A DNA stretch of 64,000 nt. Origin: Cedecea davisae DSM 4568. Its GTDB lineage: Bacteria; Pseudomonadota; Gammaproteobacteria; Enterobacterales; Enterobacteriaceae. The stretch lies in contig NZ_KE161030.1 in the NCBI RefSeq assembly GCF_000412335.2, forward strand, positions 4,267,915-4,331,914, written 5' to 3'. Position numbers and translations under genes: made by a program. Under the pieces are notes generated by a model. That model did no database searches. It was not told the DNA's origin and saw only the letters and a list, made by a program, of their open reading frames with translations. Below are positions 53,121 through 63,001 of this stretch, piece by piece (position 1 is the stretch's first letter; each line of letters starts with the position of its first letter).

Positions 53121-53801
53121 ATGCCTGGTACAATAGCCTGGCAGGACGTTGACACCCTGCTGCTGGATATGGACGGGACCCTGCTGGACCTGGCCTTCGA
53201 TAACCATTTCTGGAAAAAGCTGGTGCCGGAAACCATCAGTCTTAAGCGAGGCATTCCGCTACAGGAAGCCCATCAGCTCATATCGCATGAGTACCACGCC
53301 GTACAGCATACGCTAAACTGGTACTGTCTCGATTACTGGAGCGAAAAGCTCGGGCTGGATATCCGCGAGATGACAACGGAACAGGGGCCAAATGCCGCGC
53401 TGCGCGATGATACGGTGCCGTTTCTGGAGGCGTTAAAAGCCAGCGGGAAACGCCGTATTCTGCTGACCAACGCCCATCCGCACAACCTGGCGGTGAAACT
53501 TGAACATACCGGTTTAGACCAGCACCTTGATTTATTGCTTTCGACCCACACATTTGGTTATCCGAAAGAAGATAGACGTTTATGGCAGGCGGTGGCCGGG
53601 CATACCGGATTCGATCCGGCCAGAACGGTGTTTATCGACGATAGCGAAGCGATTCTTGATGCCGCGGCAAATTTTGGTATTCGTTACTGCTTTGGCGTGC
53701 TGAACCCGGATTCCGGTGAAGCGGAAAAAACCTTCACCCGCCATCCCGGCCTTAGCGATTACCGAACTCTGATCCCATCGCTTTCCGTCAAGGAGGCGTG
53801 A
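53121..53801 (+). CDS. yrfG: YrfG, HAD-family nucleotidase (GMP/IMP type)
   Basis: 226 residues from ATG 53121; the frame is open to 53076, but that leader has no family counterpart (E. coli 222). HAD motifs: LLLDMDGTLLD with Asp16 and Asp18, LLTNAHPHN (motif II), GYPKEDRRL (Lys, motif III) and VFIDDSEAILDAA (motif IV). E. coli YrfG is a purine mononucleotide phosphatase. It overlaps hslR by 4 bp. Confidence 0.93.
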   Translation: MPGTIAWQDVDTLLLDMDGTLLDLAFDNHFWKKLVPETISLKRGIPLQEAHQLISHEYHAVQHTLNWYCLDYWSEKLGLDIREMTTEQGPNAALRDDTVPFLEALKASGKRRILLTNAHPHNLAVKLEHTGLDQHLDLLLSTHTFGYPKEDRRLWQAVAGHTGFDPARTVFIDDSEAILDAAANFGIRYCFGVLNPDSGEAEKTFTRHPGLSDYRTLIPSLSVKEA

Positions 53802-54202
53802 TGAAAGACAAAACGGCCGAAGGGGTGCGCCTGGATAAATGGCTGTGGGCCGCCCGTTTCTATAAAACCCGAGCCGTGGCGCGGGAGATGATTGAAGGCG
53901 GCAAAGTGCATTATAACGGGCAGCGTAGCAAACCCAGCAAGCTGGTGGAGCTGAATGCGGTTCTCACCCTGCGCCAGGGTAACGACGAGCGCACCGTTAA
54001 CATCCTCGCGATTACCGAACAGCGTAGGCCGGCGACGGAAGCCACCCAGCTTTATGAAGAGACGGCGGAAAGCATCGCCAAACGGGAAAAAGTGGCGCTG
54101 GCGCGCAAGATGAATGCGCTGACCATGCCGCATCCCGACCGCCGCCCGGATAAAAAAGAGCGCCGGGATTTGATGAAATTTAAACACGGTGGCGAGGAGT
54201 AG
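53798..54202 (+). CDS. hslR: Heat-shock protein Hsp15
   Basis: 134 residues with an N-terminal S4 RNA-binding domain ([23 protein letters not shown]) and a basic C-terminal helix. Hsp15 binds 50S subunits carrying stalled nascent chain-tRNA and helps recycle them. It overlaps yrfG by 4 bp and is 26 bp ahead of hslO, forming the yrfG-hslR-hslO unit. Confidence 0.96.
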   Translation: MMKDKTAEGVRLDKWLWAARFYKTRAVAREMIEGGKVHYNGQRSKPSKLVELNAVLTLRQGNDERTVNILAITEQRRPATEATQLYEETAESIAKREKVALARKMNALTMPHPDRRPDKKERRDLMKFKHGGEE

Positions 54203-54228
54203 CCCGCCCACCAGCAAGAGAGATGACG

Positions 54229-55107
54229 ATGACTCAACACGACCAACTACACCGCTATCTGTTTGAAAACTACGCCGTACGCGGCGAGCTGGTGACGGTT
54301 TCTGAAACCTGGCAGCAGATCATGGAAAACCATGATTACCCGCAGCCGGTCAAAAAAATCCTCGGCGAGCTGCTGGTTGCGACCAGCCTGCTGACGGCCA
54401 CCCTGAAGTTTGACGGCGACATTACCGTTCAGTTGCAGGGCGATGGCCCGATGACTCTGGCGGTGATCAACGGCAATAACAAACAGCAGATGCGCGGCGT
54501 AGCTCGCGTTCAGGGTGAAATCCCGGCTGAAGCCGAGCTGAAAGACCTGGTAGGCAACGGCTATCTGGTTATCACTATCACCCCGAGCGAAGGCGAACGC
54601 TACCAGGGCGTTGTAGGCCTGGAAGGCGACACGCTGGCGGCCTGCCTTGAAGATTACTTCATGCGTTCAGAGCAGTTGCCAACCCGCCTGTTCATTCGCA
54701 CCGGCGAATTTGAAGGGAAAGCGGCCGCTGGCGGCATGTTGTTACAGGTCCTTCCTGCGCAAAATGCCCAGACCGACGACTTTAACCACCTGGCAATGCT
54801 GACCGAAACTATCAAGGCTGAAGAGCTGCTGACGCTTCCGGCTAATGATGTGCTGTGGCGCCTGTATCACGAGGAAGAAGTCACCCTGTACGATCCGCAG
54901 GCGGTAGAGTTTAAGTGCACCTGCTCCCGCGAGCGCTGTGCGGATGCGCTGCGCACTCTCCCGGACGAAGAGATCGACAGCATCCTCGCGGAAGATAATG
55001 AAATAGACATGAACTGTGATTACTGCGGTAGCCACTACGTGTTTGATGCTATGGATATTGCGGCTATCCGCAAAAATGCCTCTCCGGCTGACCCTCAGAT
55101 CCACTAA
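54229..55107 (+). CDS. hslO: Redox-regulated chaperone Hsp33
   Basis: 292 residues from ATG 54229 ([19 protein letters not shown]), matching E. coli Hsp33; an ATG two codons earlier is possible but sits too close to its AGAGAG. The C-terminal zinc redox switch CxC...CxxC is intact (KCTCSRERC and CDYC). It becomes an active holdase when the cysteines are oxidised by hypochlorite or peroxide. Confidence 0.97.
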   Translation: MTQHDQLHRYLFENYAVRGELVTVSETWQQIMENHDYPQPVKKILGELLVATSLLTATLKFDGDITVQLQGDGPMTLAVINGNNKQQMRGVARVQGEIPAEAELKDLVGNGYLVITITPSEGERYQGVVGLEGDTLAACLEDYFMRSEQLPTRLFIRTGEFEGKAAAGGMLLQVLPAQNAQTDDFNHLAMLTETIKAEELLTLPANDVLWRLYHEEEVTLYDPQAVEFKCTCSRERCADALRTLPDEEIDSILAEDNEIDMNCDYCGSHYVFDAMDIAAIRKNASPADPQIH

Positions 55108-55114
55108 ATCTGTT

Positions 55115-55143
55115 AAACGCCTCCGCCAGCGGAGGCGTTTTTT
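55115..55143. terminator. Terminator between hslO and yhgE
   Basis: AAACGCCTCCG-CCAG-CGGAGGCGTTTTTT, strong stem and T-tract 7 bp after the hslO stop; the A-run on the other side lets it serve the convergent yhgE as well. Confidence 0.92.
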
Positions 55144-55145
55144 CC

Positions 55146-56894
55146 TTAGCGGTAGTAATCAACCTTGACCCGCTGACCATCCACCATCACGTCCTGCCAT
55201 GCCTTCGGGGCCGCCGTTAACTTACCTTCCGTTGCCGCCTGCTTCAGGGCCGCCATCATCTGGTTTTTATCCAGGTCACGGGCCTGGCCAATGTCCTTCC
55301 AGCCGCCGTCTATTTTTCCATACACTTTGCAGTAGCTCATTTCCGGCTGGCAAAGCAGCCATTCGTCCTTGCCGTCGCCGTTAAGATCCATCCCCACCAG
55401 CAGGCATTTGTCATCGTCGTCCAGACACTCTCTTGCCTGGTAGCTTTCGTCTTTTACCATTGCCTGCCACCAGGCGTTTTCCGGTACGCGGTTCTTATCC
55501 GCCAGTACGATGCGCTGGCGCAGCGATTCAACCGTAAGCTTCACGGCGGCAAAGCCGTTCGCCTTGCTGTCGCTCAATATCCTGGCGAGCTGCCTTTTAC
55601 GTTCCGGGCTGGCGCTGAATAGCGGGTCTTGTTGCAGCTCACGCATTGCATCGTAACCGCGCCGCCCGGAGGATTGCAGCATCGACAAGCTCAGTTTCTC
55701 CGGCTTCAGCACGCCGCTGTGGTAGCGAGCCATTTGATTGTTCACGCTAATGCGATAAGGGTCGAGCAACGGGGAGTTAACGGCAACCAGCAGGGCAAGA
55801 GCCAGCAATAAAACCATACGGTTGATATAGCCCGGCTGCAATATGGCTTCACGACGCTGGCGAATAAGAGTCACCGCATAGCCGAAGGCCCACACCACGA
55901 CAGCTAAGGTTATCAGCGCTGCATATACCCGGGCAGGTGTCCAACCGTATGCCGAAACGCGCTGCCAAAGCGCATAACTTGCCAGCAGGGCATAAACCGG
56001 AGAAAGCAGCAGCGTCAGCTTAATCAGGCCATCCAGCCAGGTCGGGTAAGGCCGCGCCTCTCTTTCCGGGTGCCAGACCACTGCGGCGGTAACCATCACC
56101 ATCAGCGTCAGGGTGTTCAGCAGCGCGTTGCAGGAAACGTGCTGTGAAATGGACCCCAGCCCGACCACCGGTAGCGTTGCCAGAAACATCAACGCAATCA
56201 GCGACAGCAGCGGCAGTAGGCCGGTGGTAAACACGCTGAAGAAGTGCCTGACAGCGCTAATTGCCCGCTTCTGGTCGCGGCAGAGCGTAACCGCGAGCGC
56301 CGCCGCCGCACAGGTAGCTATCCAGGCAAAAGCAGGCGTGCTGAAAAATAGACGATCGAAAAAGGTGATATCCACCAGCTTGAAAAGCACGGCCCATAGC
56401 GCCAGCACGCCCCAGAAAAAGAGCACCAGCAGCCCGGTCAACAGCAGCGTTATCCCGTTACGCCATAGCTGACTGTAAAACTCACGCCAGCTTCCCCAGC
56501 CGTTACCCGGGCGCAGGCGCCCCTGCAGCCAGGGCAGTGCCAGCAAGACCATCGCCACCAGCGCACACTGGTAGCCAAGAAGAACATCATGACGAACCCA
56601 GCGCTCCAGGCCGTGGGCGTTCCAGTTGACCCAGCCGCTCATCATCCCCACAAAAGGCAGAGGGAGCAGCGCCAGTCCCCAGAAGCGGAGCGAATTGAAT
56701 CTCACAACAAGCAGCGCCACCGTCGTAGCCAGCACTACTGAGAGTGTACGAATATAGAGCACCAGGTTTTCCCCCGGTAGCCATGCGCCACTCGTGCTAT
56801 CCAGATCGGTAAGATACAGCACGATGCCGAGCATAAAACCAGCCAGCAAAATGCCCCAGCGAGTCGCCCTGGGCAACGGTTCGGACAAGAACAT
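55146..56894 (-). CDS. yhgE: YhgE, DUF4153 inner-membrane protein
   Basis: 582 residues (E. coli 574). About 10 to 12 membrane segments in the N-terminal 370 residues, then a soluble C-terminal part with VKDESYQARECLDDDDKCLLVGMDLNGDGKDEW (quoted within limits: DLNGDGKDEW), an EF-hand-like loop and two cysteines. Function unknown. It is convergent with hslO; upstream lies the adhesin locus rather than pckA as in E. coli. Confidence 0.9.
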   Translation of the reverse strand: MFLSEPLPRATRWGILLAGFMLGIVLYLTDLDSTSGAWLPGENLVLYIRTLSVVLATTVALLVVRFNSLRFWGLALLPLPFVGMMSGWVNWNAHGLERWVRHDVLLGYQCALVAMVLLALPWLQGRLRPGNGWGSWREFYSQLWRNGITLLLTGLLVLFFWGVLALWAVLFKLVDITFFDRLFFSTPAFAWIATCAAAALAVTLCRDQKRAISAVRHFFSVFTTGLLPLLSLIALMFLATLPVVGLGSISQHVSCNALLNTLTLMVMVTAAVVWHPEREARPYPTWLDGLIKLTLLLSPVYALLASYALWQRVSAYGWTPARVYAALITLAVVVWAFGYAVTLIRQRREAILQPGYINRMVLLLALALLVAVNSPLLDPYRISVNNQMARYHSGVLKPEKLSLSMLQSSGRRGYDAMRELQQDPLFSASPERKRQLARILSDSKANGFAAVKLTVESLRQRIVLADKNRVPENAWWQAMVKDESYQARECLDDDDKCLLVGMDLNGDGKDEWLLCQPEMSYCKVYGKIDGGWKDIGQARDLDKNQMMAALKQAATEGKLTAAPKAWQDVMVDGQRVKVDYYR

Positions 56895-57026
56895 GGTAGC
56901 AATCCTTTGTTAGTCAGATTCAGCGTTCATTGTAGAGGGCTATCGGCAGCCAAAGTTCATTGTGCGGAATTTAAATGTACGTTAGTAGAGAGGCGCGTTA
57001 TTCGACACGGCATTAACCTGCGGGCA

Positions 57027-57063
57027 TAAAAAAGCTTCTGACGGTTTGCACCACCAGAAGCCA
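57027..57063 (-). terminator. Terminator of the intimin-like gene
   Basis: On the minus strand GGCTTCTG-loop-CAGAAGCT is followed by TTTTTATG, about 31 bp after the adhesin stop. Confidence 0.85.
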
Positions 57064-57093
57064 TAGGTTAGCTAAATTTTCTCTGTATTTACC

Positions 57094-60000
57094 TTACAAG
57101 GACCAGTTGCCACCTTTGTTAGCAGACTCATGGGAACCACCATTTATAGAGACACTGTAGACGTTTAATGTCTCGGACTCTCCGTTAAAACTGATTAATA
57201 GCTCAGTATTGAACACCCTTGTGTGGTCTGCCCAACAGTCCTCCTGTAATGCATCATAGCTTAAGGGATCGAGAGTGTTACTGCTGTCCGTAGCCACACC
57301 ACTCAATAAAGCAAAGGTTTGAGCGCGATACCCGCCAACAGATCCTTTTAGCGTTGCGGTAAGAGGCGAAATAATTTTTTTACCGCCTGGCTTAAAATCG
57401 ATACGCCCTCTTCCGCGCCAGTCGGTTGCCGGATTACTCGCCGTACTTTTACAGTAATCGGTTAAGTTACCTTTCTGGTCCGTGGTATAGACGTAGCTGT
57501 TACCGGAGATCAGCGGCTTAATATCGGCCAGCTTTGGAGTGGCTACAAGCACAGACCTGCCGGCGACAACGCTAGTTTCTAAGTTGCCATATCCTTTGGC
57601 TACCAGTTCAACGGTAACGTTCTCCCCCCAGAATTGTTGCAAAGGCACAAACTGGGTAACAATACTTCCGGTTGGGTTACGCACGGTTTTAGTCGATAGC
57701 TTAATACCAGAGCTGGTTTTTAATATCACATCGACGCTGGCCGGAGCCGTATATTCATTAGCGGTATCGGCACTCCAGGTTACTGAGAAAATATCGCCGG
57801 TATACAGCGGCTTCCAGTCACCTGAACTGCTTGATGACCCCTTACTGGTATAGCTTATGCTGCCCATACTAATGGTAGGCTTACTGTAAATGAGCACGTC
57901 ATAGTAGGCGGTGCTGGCGTTATAATAATCGTTAGCGACGATATTCAGCGTCAGCCGGGACTTACCTTTACCCACATTTCCCTGTACCGAGCCGGACTCA
58001 GACAGGCGCACCACATTGCTATCGCTGGACTCCCAGATAGTTTTTGCATCGGACGGTATAGTCCTGCCGGGCTGCTGAAGCGCAAATGACTGTTCATCCG
58101 TCGTTTTCACCTCCGATTTACTAAACCCAATATTGATAGATGCCTTTTTAAGCACATAACTTACATCCACCGACTCACCGTAGAATTGCTCTGTTTCCAA
58201 CACGTCGAACGTAATTGTCGTTTCACCCGGTTTTACCGCCTTTAATACCCCGCTGCCGTCAACGGTTACCACGCCGGTGTTCTTGCTGACGTAGCGTGGA
58301 GTGAGGACAGTGGCGGCATCGCTATTACCGAACTGGGCTAAAACCTTATAGCTCCCTCCGTCGGCCCATTCAGCGGTTATCAGGCTGCCATTTTTCGCGC
58401 TGAGCTGCGGATGCGCTTTCTCTACGGCCAGACTATAGCTCGCCATCGCCGGGTTATATTGTGCGTTGCCGGGAGTGGTCACGATAATATTCGCTTCGCC
58501 GGATTTCAGCAGCGTAACCTTCCCTGTCTGGCCGTCGACGGAGGCTACTTCGGGGGCCGAGCTTGACCACTGCTGCGTTAAACCGCCGGGCATACCGCGC
58601 ACGGCCTGCGACTGGGTGAAGTTTCGGGTATAGACCGCCTGCTGTTGGGCATTGTCGAAGCGCAGATCAAGGGTTACAGCGCCGACGACTACGTCGATTG
58701 GCGACCCAATTTTTTTGCCCTCTGAGCTGGCGCTCAGCGTCACTTTACCTTTCGCGGTTGAAGTTGCCTCCGAGGTATAGGACCCATCTTTATTATCAAC
58801 CACTTTAGACAGGTTAAATCCAGAGAGCGCAGAGCCGCCGCCCAGCGTTACCGTTTTGCCCACAATAGCGTTGTCGTAGCTGTCCTTCAGCACCACCGTC
58901 AGGCTCGACTTCTCTTTACCATCCGCGCCAATCGTTGTTTTATCTGCGGTAAATGAAGAATGTGCTAAATCTATGGCCGCAGCTTTGACTTCCACAGGCC
59001 CAGCCTGAAGGTTATTTCCCATATCAAGCCAGGCTTCCATCATCAACGTACCGGCGGTATTACTTTTCACCGTGGTGGCCGCAACCCCTTCCGAGTTTGT
59101 CCGTGAAGTAGGTTCAAAACTCTCTGATGCCCCTTTCAACTGCCAGGAAACCACCACGTCAGAAAGTTTGTTGCCAAATCCGTCCGTCACCGTCGCGCTG
59201 TAGGTCACGCCTTTGGCGTCACCGGCCACAAAGCTAGTGGTATCTGGCTTCACGCTGATAATCTTCCAGCTGCTGGTATCGGCCGAGGCTTCAACGGACA
59301 GCGTCTCTTTTTGCCCATTTGCCAGACCGGCCGTAACCAAAATACTGCCCGATTTTTTGGTGACCAGCGTGGCTTTGATGAGCCCGTTTTGATCGGTCTG
59401 CGGCGCAAGCGGCGTTAGCGTGGCACCGCCATTGGCCGACAACGCGACCGGGATATTTGGCAGCGGATTCCCCAGCGAATCGGCAATTTTGGCCGTAATA
59501 GTGGCGCTATCTTTACCATCCGCAACAATCGCAGGCTTATCGCTTACCAGGCGGGCAATCAGGCCCTTAGTGCTGTCGGCAACGAAGGTAATGGGGTCCG
59601 CCGTTTTTGATGAGGCATTGGTGAAGGCCGTGATGGAAACCGGGTAGGCGCGCGTGCTGGTAACGTCAGTTTTGGCAATCCCTTTATCGTCAGTTACGGT
59701 TTGCAGGGCGCTAAATTTAACTTCATTGCTGTCCCTGTCGGACTTCCAGTCCACCGCGATATTCGGCAGTGGATTACCGTTATCGTCATTAATCAATGCG
59801 CTAAAGGTCACGGCCGATGTTCCATCCGCCGTATATGGAGGGTTGGCCGGAGTCACCTGAACCACCGAGGCCTTATCGCTATTACCGGTAAACATCGTGT
59901 CTTTCGTAACGCTGTGTTTGTTCACCTTCACCGTCACCTGAGAAACACCGGCAGTCAGGCTGGTTAAGCTTGTTGTGGCCTCTCCCTGCGCATTTGTTTT

Positions 60001-62379
60001 CAGCGAAGCGTCTTTCAGCTTTGCGTTATTGCTGGCGCTCAGCGCGACGGTAACATTGGGCACCGGGTTGTTTTTTGCATCGGTCACCAACACGCTTACC
60101 GTTTTTTCCGCTTTGCCGTTGGCAGATGAAATCTCCGGCGTTACCGCCAGATTGCCGCTGGCGATCTGCGCGCTTCCCTCATCAGCAACAAACACAACCT
60201 TTGCCGTTTTACTTTCACTGCCCTCGAACCCTGCCGTTACCGTCACTTCACCGGAGCGGACATGGGTCAGCGATACCGCAGCCTCGCCTTTGCTGTCGGT
60301 AGTTACGCTTTTAGCAATAATCGCCCCATCGCTGGCCGCTAAATTAACGATTTGAGACGGGACTTTATTGCCTTCTCCATCAATGACCACAACGCTGAGC
60401 TGATTCTGGTCTTTACCGTCAGCTTTAGCGTTGTCATGCACGACGGATAGTTCCCCGACATGGGCAGTTGTGCTATCCGCGCTAATCGCCACACTGGCCG
60501 CAGCCAGGCTCATGTTGCGCACCACGGGGGTCATGGTGAACGTTTCCGCCATAGTCCCGGCGGTGAGCGTAGCAACATATTCTCCTGCTGCGCGGCGGGT
60601 GAAGGCCGTCAGTGAGTGGCCAACGCTATCCTGCGGCTTAATCCCGGCCTTCTGAGGACTCCGGGTCTGTTGTGCCTGAGTTTTCACCGTTATTTCATCG
60701 GCAGCGATGTCAACGGGGTTTCCGTCCTTATCGCTTACCTTCAGGACAAACACCTGCTGCGCCGTTCCGTTGGCGGTCAGCGTCGCATCCGTTGGCGTTA
60801 GCGAACTGCTGTTTAAGCTGATCGCCGCCTGGGTCACCGTGACCTGGGTCTCGGCACGCTCTGAAGCATTGCCTTTTATATCAAAAGCTATCCCGGAGAC
60901 AGTGTAGGTGTTCACGCCGCTCTCACCCGGCTGCCAGCCCGGCAGGATAACGCTGTAGCTGGCTTCGCTTTCCCTGAGAATTTGCCCACCGGCCGAGAGC
61001 AGCGAAGGCGCAGCCCACTCGATCCTGTCCAGCCCGTTCTTCGCGTTAACCGAGACATTTAGCGACTTCTGCTCACCCGCATAGCCCGCCAGAAGATCCG
61101 CAGTTTGTAAGCGGATAACCTCTTTTTTGCGGTACTCCAGCACGATATTGTTATTGCGATCGACCAGATCGTAGCGGCTGCCCGCCAGGCTACGCATGCT
61201 GCCAACGGCATCCGGACTGATTTGCTGCTGCCACGGCATTCCGAACTGATAATTTAGCTGTACGCCAAACTGCGTCGCCTTTTCACCCGCTTTACCCTGC
61301 CGCTGATCTACATTGAAAGTGACGAGCGGAACCGGCGTATAGCTCAGCCCGGCCGTGAGAGCATAGGGGTCGCTCTGGCGATTATCTTTGCCAAAGAGCG
61401 CAACTTCTTTGCCGTAATATTGCTCATACGTCAATTTCCCGCCCAGCTGTGGTAAAGCTGGCAACCAGCCTTCTGCGCGAAGATCCCATCCGTTTGCCGG
61501 GCGTTCTTCGTAATCTTCGATATCTTTGGAATTCTTCCAGCCGGTTAAACGCAGATAGCTGTTGGCGCTGAGCTTTAAGAAATCTCGCCAGTACTCCCCC
61601 CCCAGGCCAAGGCGCGCATGCGCCCGCGACCAGTCATAGTCGAGGAAGGTGTTACCCCCCAGCATATAGCCATCGTTAAACCAGCGCAGGCCTGCCCCTA
61701 AATTCGATTGCAGCCTGTCGTCCGTCTCATGCAGGCTACCCTGGGCAAAAAGCAGTTTGTTTTCCTGTTCATACCAGGGAATCAAAAGGTCGAGCTGGGA
61801 GTTTTCGAGCGAGAAGTTTTTGTCGGCATTAAGCTGTACGCGAGCGGTACCAAATTGGCTAAGCCATTGCTGGAGATGGCTGCTGGCCTCGCCTGTTGCC
61901 ATACCGCGCGCCATTGAACTCGCGGCATCACCGTTAGGATTTGCCGATAAAAAAGCCCCGGTACGGCTCGCCAAAGAGGCCCACTTTTGTACCTGAGCCT
62001 CTTTCTCCGCAGAGGCACTCTCATCCGAACGCCACTTATCTGCCGGAAGCGGCGCAAGAGGAACGACGAGGGTGTCGCCGGACTTAACGTTGTTAAATCC
62101 CTTAGCAAAAACCTGCGACTGATTCATTGCACGTAATGACGCCAGGCTCATATTATATTTTCTGGCAACGGATGCCGCATTCTCACCCGGTTGCAGAATA
62201 TATAATTCCGTAGCTGCTTGAGAAACAATTGATTTTTGAGCTGCAGCTCCGGCCGATGCGGGTGCCAGCGTACAGGCGAGAGGAAACAAAATCTGTACAC
62301 CGATCTGCAGCCAGGCAAAGGATTTAAGATAAAACGGAATGGGGATTTCTGTATGCTTGTTCACTGCGCTAACCTTCAC
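57094..62379 (-). CDS. Intimin/invasin-type inverse autotransporter adhesin
   Basis: About 1,761 residues. Start chosen at GTG 62379 (TAAGGA upstream); ATG 62415 lacks a ribosome-binding site, and GTG 62364 is a third choice. Order: extended signal peptide (SFAWLQIGVQILFPLACTLA), LysM domain (about 58-107; LYILQPGENAASVARKYNMS), inverse-autotransporter barrel (about 140-420; FGTARVQLNADKNFSLENSQ, ending SRYDLVDRNNNIVLEYRKKE), a long passenger of repeated Big-1 Ig-like domains (VTDAKNNPVPNVTVALSAS, LINDDNGNPLPNIAVDW, IADSLGNPLPNIPVALSA), a Big-2-like segment (SGEANIIVTTPGNAQYNPA), and a C-terminal part with two cysteines. It closely resembles E. coli YeeJ in the barrel. It is exported to the surface and likely mediates adhesion or biofilm. 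No LEE genes are near. Confidence 0.92.
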   Translation of the reverse strand: MKVSAVNKHTEIPIPFYLKSFAWLQIGVQILFPLACTLAPASAGAAAQKSIVSQAATELYILQPGENAASVARKYNMSLASLRAMNQSQVFAKGFNNVKSGDTLVVPLAPLPADKWRSDESASAEKEAQVQKWASLASRTGAFLSANPNGDAASSMARGMATGEASSHLQQWLSQFGTARVQLNADKNFSLENSQLDLLIPWYEQENKLLFAQGSLHETDDRLQSNLGAGLRWFNDGYMLGGNTFLDYDWSRAHARLGLGGEYWRDFLKLSANSYLRLTGWKNSKDIEDYEERPANGWDLRAEGWLPALPQLGGKLTYEQYYGKEVALFGKDNRQSDPYALTAGLSYTPVPLVTFNVDQRQGKAGEKATQFGVQLNYQFGMPWQQQISPDAVGSMRSLAGSRYDLVDRNNNIVLEYRKKEVIRLQTADLLAGYAGEQKSLNVSVNAKNGLDRIEWAAPSLLSAGGQILRESEASYSVILPGWQPGESGVNTYTVSGIAFDIKGNASERAETQVTVTQAAISLNSSSLTPTDATLTANGTAQQVFVLKVSDKDGNPVDIAADEITVKTQAQQTRSPQKAGIKPQDSVGHSLTAFTRRAAGEYVATLTAGTMAETFTMTPVVRNMSLAAASVAISADSTTAHVGELSVVHDNAKADGKDQNQLSVVVIDGEGNKVPSQIVNLAASDGAIIAKSVTTDSKGEAAVSLTHVRSGEVTVTAGFEGSESKTAKVVFVADEGSAQIASGNLAVTPEISSANGKAEKTVSVLVTDAKNNPVPNVTVALSASNNAKLKDASLKTNAQGEATTSLTSLTAGVSQVTVKVNKHSVTKDTMFTGNSDKASVVQVTPANPPYTADGTSAVTFSALINDDNGNPLPNIAVDWKSDRDSNEVKFSALQTVTDDKGIAKTDVTSTRAYPVSITAFTNASSKTADPITFVADSTKGLIARLVSDKPAIVADGKDSATITAKIADSLGNPLPNIPVALSANGGATLTPLAPQTDQNGLIKATLVTKKSGSILVTAGLANGQKETLSVEASADTSSWKIISVKPDTTSFVAGDAKGVTYSATVTDGFGNKLSDVVVSWQLKGASESFEPTSRTNSEGVAATTVKSNTAGTLMMEAWLDMGNNLQAGPVEVKAAAIDLAHSSFTADKTTIGADGKEKSSLTVVLKDSYDNAIVGKTVTLGGGSALSGFNLSKVVDNKDGSYTSEATSTAKGKVTLSASSEGKKIGSPIDVVVGAVTLDLRFDNAQQQAVYTRNFTQSQAVRGMPGGLTQQWSSSAPEVASVDGQTGKVTLLKSGEANIIVTTPGNAQYNPAMASYSLAVEKAHPQLSAKNGSLITAEWADGGSYKVLAQFGNSDAATVLTPRYVSKNTGVVTVDGSGVLKAVKPGETTITFDVLETEQFYGESVDVSYVLKKASINIGFSKSEVKTTDEQSFALQQPGRTIPSDAKTIWESSDSNVVRLSESGSVQGNVGKGKSRLTLNIVANDYYNASTAYYDVLIYSKPTISMGSISYTSKGSSSSSGDWKPLYTGDIFSVTWSADTANEYTAPASVDVILKTSSGIKLSTKTVRNPTGSIVTQFVPLQQFWGENVTVELVAKGYGNLETSVVAGRSVLVATPKLADIKPLISGNSYVYTTDQKGNLTDYCKSTASNPATDWRGRGRIDFKPGGKKIISPLTATLKGSVGGYRAQTFALLSGVATDSSNTLDPLSYDALQEDCWADHTRVFNTELLISFNGESETLNVYSVSINGGSHESANKGGNWSL

Positions 62380-62415
62380 TAAGTCCTTATGAAAGTACGG
62401 CCCTCCATGGGTCAT

Positions 62416-63001
62416 TATTTATAGCAGTAAGCACTTCATCCGTATGGGAAATATGATATCTTACAGACCGGCGACGATGTTCGGAGAGCGACGTTTCAGG
62501 GAGTTTATAATGGAAGGCGAAATCTAGCCCGGCCATTAATTCCTAACTATAAAAAAACGCTCATTAAAAATATATCGCAGAAAAATAAAAAATAAAAAAA
62601 CAACCCAACACACTGATAAATAATGAATTTCCATTTAAACATGATGCAATAATCATCAAAAAAAACGCAATAACAACAAATATTCATTATAATTATTAAG
62701 TTTCTCTACCCACCTCCCAAAATAAACAAAAAGCAATCGCCCAGCGCTATTAACAAATAGAATATTAAATTAATATTCACTTTGAATACAAACATCAATT
62801 AAATACTTTTAAATACAATTAAATATTAGAACAATAAAACGACAGCAAGGCATAACCGTTTCAGCCTGCAATTAATCTTATTTATTGATTCGAAATATCA
62901 ATTTTTTGGCGGATCCCCAAATCTATGATGATGGTCGCGGTTAACAACCCCTAAACAATTCTACAATATTGGGCACTATAAATTGGCTAAGGAGCAGTGA
63001 A
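62416..63001. other. AT-rich intergenic region between adhesin gene and pckA
   Basis: 586 bp with no supported gene. From about 62540 to 62880 it is visibly AT-rich (poly-A runs, few GC pairs) and unlike the rest of the window. It must hold the divergent promoters. TACAAT at 62962-62967 is a candidate pckA -10; TAAGGAG at 62988-62994 is its ribosome-binding site. I could not see a clear CRP site for pckA. Confidence 0.7.

Noticed and set aside
57094..62415. Locus of enterocyte effacement or other type III secretion island
   Set aside because: Only the adhesin gene is present; no secretion, effector, integrase or tRNA attachment feature is seen around it.
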